From NCBI GenBank assembly GCA_038064375.1, contig JBBTTF010000004.1, forward strand, positions 62,001 to 126,000: DNA of 64,000 bases, given 5' to 3'. The translations under genes were made by a program, and so were the position numbers. The stretch comes from JBBTTE01 sp038064375 (GTDB lineage: Bacteria; Patescibacteriota; Saccharimonadia; Saccharimonadales; UBA4665). This document shows positions 40,663 to 48,871 of this stretch, piece by piece. The notes beneath the pieces are model-generated. The model saw only the letters and a list, made by a program, of their open reading frames with translations. It had not been told where the DNA came from and made no database searches. Each line of letters starts with the position of its first letter. Position 1 is the first letter of the stretch.

Positions 40663-42969
40663 TTACTTTTTGGCTTTGGTGGCCTTTTTGCCGCGGCGGA
40701 AGCCGCCTCTTTTTTTGGCTGGTGCGGCTGCTAGCAGCTTCTTGGCCTCGGCCTCTGTTATCTTGGTCGGATCAACATCTTTAGCGATACGGGCGTTCTT
40801 TTTGCCGTCGGTGATATATGGACCGTAAGGACCGTTTAACACCTTGAGACCGCTTGGGAACTCGTTGATATTCTTGGCAGCATCCTTGGCGAGCTTCTCT
40901 GCATACAGCTCCAGAGCCTCCTCGAGAGTTATTGTCTGCGGGTCGAGTGGCTTAATAGATACAAAAGTCTTATCAACTTGGACATAAGGTCCAAATCGAC
41001 CGATGTTAGCCTTAATATCTTGGCCGTCCTTTGTTTTGCCAACTAATCTAGGCAGTTTGAACATCTCTAGGGCTTGCTCAAGGGTTACGGTATCAATGGT
41101 TGTTTCCTTGGGCATTGGGGCGAAGGCTGGCTTTTTGTCTTCGTCGGCGGTGTCACCCTTCTGTAACATCGGTCCATAGCGACCAAAACGAGCGAAGATT
41201 GGCTCTTTTGACTTGGGGTCGAGGCCTAGCTCGCGGGCTTGTGAGACTTCTTGTCGTGAGATATCGGCCGACTTCTCCACTAGCGGGTGGAAAGTCTTAT
41301 AAAAGTCGCCAATCATATCCTGCCACGCCTGTTTGCCATCGGCTATATTGTCAAAGTCGGCCTCAACTTTGGCCGTGAAGTCATAATCGACGATCGATGG
41401 GAAGTATTTGACCAAAAAGTCGGTCACAACCTCGGCTATACCAGTTGGAACAAGCTTGTTGCGGTCGGCACCAGTGATAACCTTGTCAGTTACAGTATCG
41501 ATCTTGTCTTTGACGAGTGTAATAGTGGTGACGTCGCGTTCTTTGCCCTCGAGGTCGGTCTTCTCGACGTAGCCACGGGTCTGAATCGTCGAGATGGTTG
41601 GGGCGTAGGTGCTCGGACGGCCGATGCCTAGTTCTTCGAGCTTTTTGACTAAGGCAGCCTCTGAGTAGCGGGCTGAGGCGCGGCTAAAGGTCTCGGTAGC
41701 CGTTATGTCTTGGGTATCTAGGCTTTGGCCGACGCTGACCGATGGCAGAATGACGTCGTCTTTGCCACCACCATACACCTTCATAAAGCCATCAAAGCGA
41801 AGAATCTCGCCCTTGGCGACAAACAGCTCTGGCTGAGTGCTGATGCTGATAGAAACCTCGGTGCGCTCTAACTTGGCCGGACTCATCTGACTTGCCAAAG
41901 TGCGTTGCCAGATTAGTTGATAAAGCTTTTGTTGCTGGGAGTCGTCACCAGCGTTGGTGTTGCTGAAGTCGGTTGGACGAATAGCTTCGTGAGCCTCCTG
42001 CGCGTTAGAGCTCTTGGTCTTGTACTGACGGACTTGGTGATAATTGTCGCCATATGATTTCTTGATATAGCTCTCAGCGGCGCCTATAGCTTGTCCTGAT
42101 AGAGTGGTGCTGTCAGTACGCATGTAGGTAATGCGACCAGATTCGTAGAGGCGTTGAGCCAAGGTCATAGTCTGTCTAACGCTATAGCCAAGTCGACGGC
42201 TGGCTTCTTGCTGAAGTGTGCTGGTGGTGAACGGCGCGCTTGGGTTGCGGCTGCCTGGCTTTTGCTCAATGTTGGTTACCTTGTAGTCGGCGCCAATAAC
42301 CTTCTTTAGCCATGCTTCTGAGGTTTTTGCATCAGGTAGCTTGATGGCAAGCTCGGCTGGAATCTCGTGGCCCTTGTCCACGAAAGTAGCAGTAACTTTA
42401 AAAGAACTCTCGGCATCAAAGTCGCGGATTTCGCGTTCGCGCTCCACAATTAGACGAACGGCCACTGATTGAACACGGCCGGCGCTGAGGCCTGTGCGAA
42501 CCTTCTTCCATAGAACTGGTGATAATTCGTAGCCAACTAGACGGTCAAGAACTCGGCGAGCCTGCTGGGCGTCGACTAGCTTGGTGTCAACGGTGCGCGG
42601 GTTCTTGATGGCAGCCTCAATGGCTGTCTTGGTGATCTCGTGGAAGACGATTCGCTTAGTCTTGGTTGGGTCGAGCTTGAGAGCGTACGCGAGGTGCCAC
42701 GCAATCGCCTCTCCTTCGCGGTCTTCATCGCTTGCTAGCCAGACTTCGCTGCCGGCGGCAGCCTTCTTGAGCGCGCTGATAACTTTGCGCTTGTCGGCGC
42801 TAACCTCGTAGTGGGGCTCAAAGTTCTTCTCGATATCAATGTTAAGACCCTTTTTAGGCAGGTCACGAATATGACCAAAACTACTCAAGACCGTGTAATC
42901 TTTACCGAGAAGTTTTTCGATTGTTTTGGCCTTTGCGGGGCTCTCTACGATGACGAGATTCTTTGACAT
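40663..42969 (-). CDS. topA: DNA topoisomerase I
   Basis: 768 residues, type IA topoisomerase. TOPRIM domain begins NLVIVESPAKAKTIEKLLGKDYTVLSSFGHIRDLP, with acidic residues in WLASDEDREGEAIAWHL. The active-site tyrosine lies in RITYMRTDSTTLS. The C-terminal part has two or three short repeats resembling zinc-ribbon remnants without cysteines (FGRYGPML, RFGPYVQVD, NGPYGPYITDG) and ends in a basic RRGKKATKAKK tail. It relaxes negative supercoils. The gene stands alone; a 55-residue membrane-protein gene lies upstream. Confidence 0.96.
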   Translation of the reverse strand: MSKNLVIVESPAKAKTIEKLLGKDYTVLSSFGHIRDLPKKGLNIDIEKNFEPHYEVSADKRKVISALKKAAAGSEVWLASDEDREGEAIAWHLAYALKLDPTKTKRIVFHEITKTAIEAAIKNPRTVDTKLVDAQQARRVLDRLVGYELSPVLWKKVRTGLSAGRVQSVAVRLIVEREREIRDFDAESSFKVTATFVDKGHEIPAELAIKLPDAKTSEAWLKKVIGADYKVTNIEQKPGSRNPSAPFTTSTLQQEASRRLGYSVRQTMTLAQRLYESGRITYMRTDSTTLSGQAIGAAESYIKKSYGDNYHQVRQYKTKSSNAQEAHEAIRPTDFSNTNAGDDSQQQKLYQLIWQRTLASQMSPAKLERTEVSISISTQPELFVAKGEILRFDGFMKVYGGGKDDVILPSVSVGQSLDTQDITATETFSRASARYSEAALVKKLEELGIGRPSTYAPTISTIQTRGYVEKTDLEGKERDVTTITLVKDKIDTVTDKVITGADRNKLVPTGIAEVVTDFLVKYFPSIVDYDFTAKVEADFDNIADGKQAWQDMIGDFYKTFHPLVEKSADISRQEVSQARELGLDPKSKEPIFARFGRYGPMLQKGDTADEDKKPAFAPMPKETTIDTVTLEQALEMFKLPRLVGKTKDGQDIKANIGRFGPYVQVDKTFVSIKPLDPQTITLEEALELYAEKLAKDAAKNINEFPSGLKVLNGPYGPYITDGKKNARIAKDVDPTKITEAEAKKLLAAAPAKKRGGFRRGKKATKAKK

Positions 42970-43034
42970 AACGTACTACATCTAAGCGCAATTACGGTAA
43001 GAATGCAAACTATATATAAGAACACCCAAAATTT

Positions 43035-43202
43035 TTAGAAATTCTGTCCGACTTTGAAGCCGACCCATATCCCAAAGAAGGCGCCAACAGTACTCAGCAG
43101 TAGACTCCAGATACTTAGCCAGTTGCCGCCAGTCATGGCCGCGCCAATCCAACCACCGATTGTGCTGAATACGATGATGCCCAGTAAAATTATCATTCTC
43201 AT
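43035..43202 (-). CDS. Small two-helix membrane protein (GlsB/YeaQ-like size)
   Basis: 55 residues, too short for most automatic calls: MRMIILLGIIVFSTIGGW, a Gly/Ala segment, then NWLSIWSLLLSTVGAFFGIW and VGFKVGQNF. Two hydrophobic helices separated by GAAMTGGN give a hairpin membrane protein of the GlsB/transglycosylase-associated or YtxH-like size class; I would not name the family. TGC-TAGACT on the minus strand (43209-43217) ends 6 nt before the ATG, the same leaderless geometry and -10 box as the NYN gene. A longer frame in another register (42982-43218) overlaps it and is a shadow. Confidence 0.72.
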   Translation of the reverse strand: MRMIILLGIIVFSTIGGWIGAAMTGGNWLSIWSLLLSTVGAFFGIWVGFKVGQNF

Positions 43203-43208
43203 GTCTAT

Positions 43209-43217
43209 AGTCTAGCA
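43209..43217 (-). promoter_or_regulatory. Extended -10 promoter for the 55-residue membrane protein gene (leaderless)
   Basis: Minus strand TGC-TAGACT, ending 6 nt before the ATG at 43202. Confidence 0.58.
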
Positions 43218-43224
43218 TTCGTCA

Positions 43225-44085
43225 TCAGTAGATGCCCCACTTGTCGGCTCCGAGTGGACGAATCTTGCCGCCTAGCTCCAGCATTGTCAGGGCTTGGCTA
43301 AAGTGGCTGGCACTCAACCCGCTGATGTCCAGTAGCTGATGGCCATCGCTAATGCCTCGCACCATAAGATCAAGAATGGCTTGCTCGTTAGCGTTGCGAC
43401 CTTTGATGAGGCGCGCGGTCTCGTTAACCTTGATGCCCAAAACGTGCATAACGTCGGCATACGATGTTACGGGTGTGGCGCCAGTCTTGATCAGATTATT
43501 GGTGCCAACTGAGCCTTGGCTAGTAATGTTGCCCGGCACAGCCAAGACCGTCTTGCCCTGATCTAGCGCAAAGTTGGAAGTATGAAGACTGCCGCTCTTC
43601 TCGGCCGCCTCTGTTATTAGCAAGGCATCGGCTAGCCCTGACACAATCCGGTTACGGGCTATGAAGTATTGCTTAACAGGGTGCGTGCCTGCTGGATACT
43701 CGCTAACTAATGCCCCGCCCTTGTCGAGGATGTCTTGGGCAAGATCACGGTTGGTGGCTGGCGCTATGGCCTCCAGAGGGCTCGGTAGGACGGCTATAGC
43801 TAGCCCACCGGCATCAAGGGCGGCTCTGTGGGCTGTATAGTCTACGCCGAAGGCTAGGCCGCTTATAATCACAATGCCCTGCTCCGCCAGCTCGCGGGCT
43901 AGTCGAATAGTCACCTGTCGACCATATGGCGATATGCTGCGGCTGCCTACTATTGCTACTCTTGGCTTCTTGAGAAGATCACCTAGCGGCTGTCCGGCGT
44001 GGTAAAGCTCTTGCGGCGGATTGGGAATATTGCGCAGTAACTCCGGATAACCTGATGAGTTAAGCGTTAGCTTCTTGACTAACAT
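43225..44085 (-). CDS. dprA: DNA-processing protein DprA
   Basis: 286 residues. Rossmann-like core: VAIVGSRSISPYGRQVTIRLARELAEQGIVIISGLAFGVDYTAHRAALDAGGLAIAVLPSPLEAIAPATNRDLAQDIL, then EYPAGTHPVKQYFIARNRIVSGLADALLITEAAEKSGSLHTSNFALDQGKTVLAVPGNITSQGSVGTNNLIKTGA, then a C-terminal winged-helix (LDLMVRGISDGHQLLDISGLSASHFSQALTMLELGGKIRPL). DprA loads RecA on incoming single-stranded DNA during natural transformation. Competence genes are typical of Saccharibacteria. Its start faces the RNA gene promoter at 44105. Confidence 0.95.
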   Translation of the reverse strand: MLVKKLTLNSSGYPELLRNIPNPPQELYHAGQPLGDLLKKPRVAIVGSRSISPYGRQVTIRLARELAEQGIVIISGLAFGVDYTAHRAALDAGGLAIAVLPSPLEAIAPATNRDLAQDILDKGGALVSEYPAGTHPVKQYFIARNRIVSGLADALLITEAAEKSGSLHTSNFALDQGKTVLAVPGNITSQGSVGTNNLIKTGATPVTSYADVMHVLGIKVNETARLIKGRNANEQAILDLMVRGISDGHQLLDISGLSASHFSQALTMLELGGKIRPLGADKWGIY

Positions 44086-44104
44086 GATAAAATATATTTA
44101 AGTA

Positions 44105-44133
44105 TTGACATGACGACATGAATTTGCTAGAAT
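44105..44133 (+). promoter_or_regulatory. Strong promoter for the putative non-coding RNA
   Basis: TTGACA (44105-44110), 17 bp ending in TGC, TAGAAT (44128-44133). Expected transcript start is about 44140. No reading frame with protein character follows. Confidence 0.82.
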
Positions 44134-44139
44134 GGCAAG

Positions 44140-44567
44140 TTATGAGTCCTCGTTAGCGAGGATTTAAGCACCTTATACCCCATTCTAACGTCTCAGTTGC
44201 CTAGAGGTAATATGATTTAATCATTATTTAATCTTTGATGACTGAGCAAAATCGTTAGATTGTTTTAGAGCGATTGCTTGAAAAGTTGTTACCCTCCACT
44301 TATCATTGCACGTCAGGCTTGCCTGACACGCTCTAAAGCAAACTAACCCCTTTAACTAGATTCCTCGATCAGTTTCGGCTGATCCCGGGGTCCCCGATCA
44401 ATGTGAGCCTAAATGGTAGCCTCTCCTTGGAGTGGCTGACACGTGTCACTTTATATATTTAGACATCGATGTTTCGCCGGGGTGGGTTGAAGGGCCGGAC
44501 ACGACTCGTTCGTGTCCATCAATGAGTCTCCAGCGGTGCCCACCCCCTCTGGAGGCTCTTTTATTTG
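44140..44567 (+). ncRNA. Putative structured non-coding RNA of about 430 nt, class unknown
   Basis: The interval between a strong promoter and an intrinsic terminator has no credible ORF but is full of complementary arms. These are TCCTCG/CGAGGA (44147-44162), TCTAACG/CGTTAGA (44184-44190 with 44253-44259) extended by CTCAGT/ACTGAG, TTTAGAGCG/CGCTCTAAA (44264-44272 with 44329-44337) enclosing GTCAGG/CCTGAC, GATCAG/CTGATC (44367-44384), AGCC-CTC/GAG-GGCT (44418-44437) and GGACACGA/TCGTGTCC (44497-44517). GGGGTGGG (44479-44486) pairs with CCCACCCC (44539-44546) inside the terminator loop, so a pseudoknot is possible. The size would suit tmRNA, RNase P RNA or a large ncRNA, but I find neither the RNase P core nor the tRNA-like end of tmRNA. 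It lies between dprA and the divergent promoter of a small gene. Confidence 0.7.
44524..44566 (+). terminator. Intrinsic terminator of the putative non-coding RNA
   Basis: 10-bp stem GAGTCTCCAG (44524-44533) / CTGGAGGCTC (44549-44558), one G-U pair, then TTTTATTT. Its loop contains CCCACCCC, which can pair with an upstream G-rich segment. Confidence 0.85.
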
Positions 44568-44593
44568 ACAAAGATTAATTACGCACGTATAAA
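44565..44593 (+). promoter_or_regulatory. Promoter for the 202-residue protein gene, overlapping the terminator T-tract
   Basis: TTGACA (44565-44570), 17 bp, TATAAA (44588-44593). The short leader holds AAGGA at 44606-44610, 6 nt before the GTG at 44617. Confidence 0.72.
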
Positions 44594-44616
44594 ATACTAG
44601 ACGAAAAGGATGATGC

Positions 44617-45225
44617 GTGGACAGGAACGAGCTCGAAGACATTAAAAAAGGTATTGAGATTATCGGTGATGCCGATGCTATTCAGAATCGCCGAATATAC
44701 GAGCTCACCGAAGAACTTATGGATATGGATCTGCAAGCGGTTCAGGATCGCATGGATCTGGCCGCCTCCATGCTAAATGTCTTTTGTGACGAGTATGTTC
44801 AGGATAGAGATTTGGCTCCTGCTTATCGCGGAAGAGGTGAAGAAGATCCAGCGCAGAGCCTGATGGCGGGCGGTTCATTTGTCGAGACCAGCACCTTAGG
44901 AGACGACAAACTCAAGCTGTCGTACAGCGATGTGTCGGGCTGTCATGCAAATTGTCCAGATTATGACACGACTAGGTGGCATCATGGCGGTCCAAACGCA
45001 CGTTTCAGGCGCGTAACGTTATCAATGTACTCCGAAAACACTGCCTATTGGACGGTGTTTGACGTCGAAACTATTCCGCATGATCCGCTTGACGCTTTCG
45101 AAGTTGGCAGTGATGCTTACCGGACCCACATAGAAACGTATGTCGCACCCCTGCTTGAAGCGGCCGAGACAATCGATGCCTTGCTCGGCGACATCAACGA
45201 CAACAGCGGAATAGCTCTCTACTAG
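44617..45225 (+). CDS. Protein of unknown function, probably cytoplasmic
   Basis: 202 residues from a GTG start with AAGGA as ribosome-binding site. The N-terminal 70 residues are acidic and helical. The middle has KLSYSDVSGCHANCPDYDTTRWHHGGPNARF with Cys and His residues that could bind metal (about 107-131). The rest is mixed and ends IDALLGDINDNSG. No family recognised. The ATGs at 44610 and 44613 are out of frame. It converges on pth with a 4-nt overlap. Confidence 0.72.
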   Translation: MDRNELEDIKKGIEIIGDADAIQNRRIYELTEELMDMDLQAVQDRMDLAASMLNVFCDEYVQDRDLAPAYRGRGEEDPAQSLMAGGSFVETSTLGDDKLKLSYSDVSGCHANCPDYDTTRWHHGGPNARFRRVTLSMYSENTAYWTVFDVETIPHDPLDAFEVGSDAYRTHIETYVAPLLEAAETIDALLGDINDNSGIALY

Positions 45226-45863
45226 ACCAAGAAGCTGCGGGTGTCGCGAGGTAATTCGGTGCCGAAGAGATATTCGGTGATAATTGCGTTAACTTCGCGC
45301 ACAAGGTTGGGCAGCTGTGCTTGCTCCTCATCTGAGAACTTCTGCAGGACGAACTTTTCGCTGCTGATCCGTGCTGGGCTCTTGGGGCCTATCCCGATGC
45401 GGATTCGACCGTAGTTTTCGCCTAGGTGCTCCGTGACGGATTTGATACCGTTGTGGCCGGCACTAGAGCCGCCGACGCGCAAGCGAATCTGGCCAAAGTC
45501 GACATCGAGTTCGTCGTGAATGACGACGATATTGTCTGGAGTGATCCTAAAGAAGCTGGCTACTGCTTGTACGGCTTCACCGCTTAGATTCATGAAGGTT
45601 GTTGGTTTGATTGCAATAACTCGTGTGTTGCCGAACTGGCCGCTGCTCATGAGGCATTTGAGGTCTTTCTTTTCTATCCAGCCTGCCATCTCATCGGACT
45701 TGTCGACGAACTCATCTATACACAAGAAGCCAACATTATGGCGAGTTAGGTCGTACTCTTTACCAATGTTACCGAGCCCAACCAGCAGAACGGTCTTGTT
45801 GAGTCCGACGCTGTAGTACATGGTTGGGTCGCTAGTCTGTGGACGGTTCTGGAACAGTGACAT
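45222..45863 (-). CDS. pth: Peptidyl-tRNA hydrolase
   Basis: 213 residues. The family core begins VLLVGLGNIGKEYDLTRHNVGFLCIDEFV (catalytic His in RHNVGF), then KPTTFMNLSGEAVQAVASFF, VIHDELDVDFGQIRLRVGGSSAGHNGIKSVTEHLG (conserved Asp and GHNG). It recycles peptidyl-tRNA released from stalled ribosomes. The first 27 residues (MSLFQNRPQTSDPTMYYSVGLNKT) extend beyond most Pth proteins. The ATG directly follows the der stop (TAAATG), so coupling supports it; an internal Met at position 15 is an alternative. Confidence 0.94.
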   Translation of the reverse strand: MSLFQNRPQTSDPTMYYSVGLNKTVLLVGLGNIGKEYDLTRHNVGFLCIDEFVDKSDEMAGWIEKKDLKCLMSSGQFGNTRVIAIKPTTFMNLSGEAVQAVASFFRITPDNIVVIHDELDVDFGQIRLRVGGSSAGHNGIKSVTEHLGENYGRIRIGIGPKSPARISSEKFVLQKFSDEEQAQLPNLVREVNAIITEYLFGTELPRDTRSFLV

Positions 45864-47273
45864 TTAGTAGACGGCCTTGTCGTTATTGCTAGAACGCTCG
45901 CGCTCAATAATGTCTTTGTTGCGGCGCTTGGTTGGACTGTCGCCGTGCTTGTGGGTAACGTGCTTTTCGATGAACCAAAGCTGAATCGGTGTGCCTTCGT
46001 AGCCGTACTCCTTGCGCAAGCGGGTCTCCAGATAACGGCGGTAGCTCCAGTGAACGTATTTGCTGTGGCTGGCAAAGATCTTGAAGGCTGGAGTTGGGTT
46101 GTCGCTCTCTTGAACCATGTAGTTGAGCTTAGGGGTGCGGTTCTTGAGGCCAGCTGGTGGGTGGGTGTCAGTAGCCTGTCGTAACCACTTATTAAGGGCT
46201 GGTGTGGCAATGCGCTTGTTGCGCTGCTCGTCGATGTCGCTAGCTAGGTCGAAGAGCTTGGTGACGTTCTGTCCCGTGACGGAGCTGGTAAAGATTAGTG
46301 GTGCCCAAGGTACGAAGTCAAAGTTGCGGCCAATCTTTGGTGCTAGCGCATCGCGGGTGAAGGCGTCTTTGTCTTCTACAGAATCCCATTTGCTGACAAC
46401 AAGTACGAGGCCTTTGCCAGCGTCTTTGACCATGCCGGCGATTTTTTGATCAAGTTGAACGTTGAGTTCGTTGACGTCCATTAGCAAGAAGCAAACATCA
46501 GCCTCTTCGATAGCGGCTAGAGCACGAATAACGCTAAAGCGCTCAATACCGACCTCGATCTTGCCACTGCGCCTAATGCCGGCGGTGTCGAGTAGCTCCA
46601 CCTCGCGGCCTTGATAGCGAACGATTGTATGGTTGACGTCACGAGTCGTGCCGGCGCGGTCAGCCACGACAGCCTGCTGCTTCTTAGCCAGAGTGTTGAA
46701 GAGCTGAGACTTGCCAACGTTTGGTCGGCCGACAATAGCGATCTTAAGGCGGTCATCATCATCTGTGATCACGGCCTTAGGGATAATAGCCACAAGCGTG
46801 TCTAGGAGCTGTTCTATGCCCTTTTGCTGGGTTGTACTGGTGCGAATGATCGGTTTGATGCCGAGACGGTCAAAGCCGCTTAGATCGAGGCCTTTGGCCT
46901 TGTCGAGTTTGTTGATAACTAAGAAAACCGGCTTTTTGGTGCGAAGGGCCATCTTGGCGACGCGGCGGTCTTCCTCGGTGATTGGCACATCGGCCTCGAC
47001 CAATACCCAAATAACATCGGCGCTATCAGCGGCTTGAGTCACCTGCTCCTGAATTGTAAACTCAAAATCATCCTCAGGATCTTTAATACCAGCGGTATCT
47101 ACTAGCCAAAAATGCTGGTCTTTGTACTCGGCCTTTGACGCGATGCTGTCTCTGGTGGTACCAGCCTCGCGGGCCACGATTGCCTCGCGCCGATCAAGAA
47201 TCGCGTTGAACAAGCTGGACTTGCCGACATTGGCGCGCCCGACGATCGCAACGATTGGTAACTTTTTGCTCAT
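45864..47273 (-). CDS. der: Ribosome assembly GTPase Der (EngA)
   Basis: 469 residues. Two tandem G domains: GRANVGKSSLFNAIL ... DTAGI ... NKLDKAKG, and GRPNVGKSQLFNTLA ... LLDTAGIRRSGK ... VSKWD, then a KH-like C-terminal domain ending in a basic, Ser/Arg-rich tail (about 440-469). Der acts in large-subunit maturation. TGT-TATACT on the minus strand (47281-47289) ends 7 nt before the ATG, so the pth-der message probably begins at its start codon. Confidence 0.96.
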   Translation of the reverse strand: MSKKLPIVAIVGRANVGKSSLFNAILDRREAIVAREAGTTRDSIASKAEYKDQHFWLVDTAGIKDPEDDFEFTIQEQVTQAADSADVIWVLVEADVPITEEDRRVAKMALRTKKPVFLVINKLDKAKGLDLSGFDRLGIKPIIRTSTTQQKGIEQLLDTLVAIIPKAVITDDDDRLKIAIVGRPNVGKSQLFNTLAKKQQAVVADRAGTTRDVNHTIVRYQGREVELLDTAGIRRSGKIEVGIERFSVIRALAAIEEADVCFLLMDVNELNVQLDQKIAGMVKDAGKGLVLVVSKWDSVEDKDAFTRDALAPKIGRNFDFVPWAPLIFTSSVTGQNVTKLFDLASDIDEQRNKRIATPALNKWLRQATDTHPPAGLKNRTPKLNYMVQESDNPTPAFKIFASHSKYVHWSYRRYLETRLRKEYGYEGTPIQLWFIEKHVTHKHGDSPTKRRNKDIIERERSSNNDKAVY

Positions 47274-47280
47274 TGTAATA

Positions 47281-47289
47281 AGTATAACA
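47281..47289 (-). promoter_or_regulatory. Extended -10 promoter for der (leaderless)
   Basis: Minus strand TGT-TATACT ending 7 nt before the ATG at 47273. Confidence 0.62.
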
Positions 47290-47356
47290 GATAAGCGGGA
47301 TTGACGAAAGCCCTTTTGGATGATAAAATAATCCTAAACTTATTGAGGAATATGAA

Positions 47357-48199
47357 ATGAAGCTAGCAGCCCTAGGTCCAGAAGGTACATACAGTAGTCA
47401 GGCCGCTCGAGAATACGACCCTGAAGCTGAGTTGGTTCTGGCGAGTACCATACCAGAAGCCATAGCGATGGTTGCCTCTGGCGACTGCCGTCGAGGGCTA
47501 ATTCCTCTAGAGAATTCTATTGAAGGTACAGTTCGACCTTCTTTTGACGGGCTTTTTGATCATGGACTTTTTGTTCATGACGAACACGAGATGGAAATAA
47601 GTCACACTCTTTGGGGTACCGAAACTTCCGTAACCTCTGACGATGTTATGGAAGTTCATTCGCACGAGCAAGCTCTTGGCCAGTGTCGTGAGTATCTTGA
47701 TAGAAATTACCCGAAGGCTGTTAGAGTTCCTTCTGCAAGCACCGCCGCAGCTATTAAGCGTGTCGCCAAGAGCGATCGTTCTTATATTGTGGCGATTGGT
47801 CCTGACTTTGCTGGTCGCAAGCATGGACTGTCAAAGATTGATGAAGCCATCGAGGATCAGCCAAATAATATTACCCAATTTGTGGCCTTCTCTAAGCAGC
47901 CTAAAGCTCGCAAGCCACTAGGTTTTACGCTGGTTGCCTTGATTCCAGAAAAGAACCGCCCCGGACTTCTGAGAGATATTGCGACTGTTATTGAGCCGAA
48001 AGATGCAGCCGAAGATCGTGGCGACATCGACATGTCCAGATTTGAGGCTCGCCCCAGCAGGACAAAACTTGGCGAATATATCTTTTACGCAAGGCTAGAA
48101 ATGCCTAGTGATGATCCTCGGTTTGAGACTCTAGTTGACGAACTAGCAGACATGGAAGACGGTGGTGTTCTGTTGCACCGAATGACCGCCGAGAGCTAA
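47357..48199 (+). CDS. pheA: Prephenate dehydratase with ACT-like domain
   Basis: 280 residues. N-terminal dehydratase fold: AALGPEGTYSSQAAREYDPEAELV, GLIPLENSIEGTVRPSFDGLF, VPSASTAAAIKRVA and IGPDFAGRKHGLSKIDEAIEDQPNNITQFVAF. The family's catalytic TRF motif reads TQF. A C-terminal ACT-like part (about 190-275) follows with NRPGLLRDIA, but the usual ESRP segment is altered. It would convert prephenate to phenylpyruvate for phenylalanine synthesis. No other aromatic-pathway gene is in this window. The start has GAGGAA as Shine-Dalgarno, and an upstream ATG-AAA-TGA mini-ORF overlaps it. It converges on the RluB-like gene with a 4-nt overlap. Confidence 0.9.
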   Translation: MKLAALGPEGTYSSQAAREYDPEAELVLASTIPEAIAMVASGDCRRGLIPLENSIEGTVRPSFDGLFDHGLFVHDEHEMEISHTLWGTETSVTSDDVMEVHSHEQALGQCREYLDRNYPKAVRVPSASTAAAIKRVAKSDRSYIVAIGPDFAGRKHGLSKIDEAIEDQPNNITQFVAFSKQPKARKPLGFTLVALIPEKNRPGLLRDIATVIEPKDAAEDRGDIDMSRFEARPSRTKLGEYIFYARLEMPSDDPRFETLVDELADMEDGGVLLHRMTAES

Positions 48200-48864
48200 T
48201 CCTCAACAAGCTTGTAGCGCTGAGTTGGTGCCATTTGATCTAGTCGGTAAGGGCCAAAAACGCTGCGGTGAAGCTTGGTCACGGTGTAGCCGAGTGATTC
48301 GAAGGTGCGGCGAATCTGGCGATTGCGACCTTCTTGCATAGTGATTTGCCAGTCTTTGCCGGCTTCGTCTAGCTTTTGCAGACCTAGTTGGCTGCGACCA
48401 TCATCTAGCTGAACGCCGATATCGTTGATCATTTGCTGGTGCAGTGGCGCTAATGACGTACTGAGACTGATCTCGTAGATCTTGGTCTTGGCATAGCGCG
48501 GATGGGTTAATTGATTGGCTAGATCACCGTCATTGGTCATTAGCAGCAGACCAGAAGAATTCTTATCAAGCCGACCAATCGACTTCAAAACTTGATACTC
48601 CGGTGGCAACAAATCGTAAACCGTCTGACTGCCCTGCCCGTCCCGAGAACAGACATAACCAACTGGCTTATTGAGCATAACGGTTATGGTCTTGACAGCG
48701 GGTGTAATAGAACGCCCGTCAAGTGCCACCTTATCCGTCTCAATTACCTCGTCACCAAGGGTGGCTAAGCGTTGATTAAGAGTCACCCTGCCCTCTTGGA
48801 CAGCCTTGTCGGCGGCACGCCGACTAAGACCGGTGCCTTGAGCCACGAACTTATTAATACGCAT
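48196..48864 (-). CDS. RsuA/RluB-family rRNA pseudouridine synthase
   Basis: 222 residues. S4 RNA-binding domain at the N-terminus (MRINKFVAQGTGLSRRAADKAVQEGRVTLNQ), then the synthase domain with the catalytic Asp in SIGRLDKNSSGLLLMTNDG and the family ending MQEGRNRQIRRTFESLGYTVTKLHRSVFGPY. It isomerises a uridine in rRNA to pseudouridine. The choice between RluB, RluE, RluF and RsuA targets is not possible from this sequence. The gene lies 7 nt downstream of the large receiver gene and so could share its message. Confidence 0.92.
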   Translation of the reverse strand: MRINKFVAQGTGLSRRAADKAVQEGRVTLNQRLATLGDEVIETDKVALDGRSITPAVKTITVMLNKPVGYVCSRDGQGSQTVYDLLPPEYQVLKSIGRLDKNSSGLLLMTNDGDLANQLTHPRYAKTKIYEISLSTSLAPLHQQMINDIGVQLDDGRSQLGLQKLDEAGKDWQITMQEGRNRQIRRTFESLGYTVTKLHRSVFGPYRLDQMAPTQRYKLVED

Positions 48865-48871
48865 TTAGAGT

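Noticed and set aside
42982..43218. A 78-codon minus-strand frame next to topA
   Set aside because: It is a shadow of the shorter, hydrophobic 55-residue frame, which has a proper promoter geometry.
44140..44567. Naming the structured RNA as tmRNA or RNase P RNA
   Set aside because: Size and promoter fit, but the tRNA-like ends of tmRNA and the conserved P4-type segments of RNase P RNA were not found on either strand.
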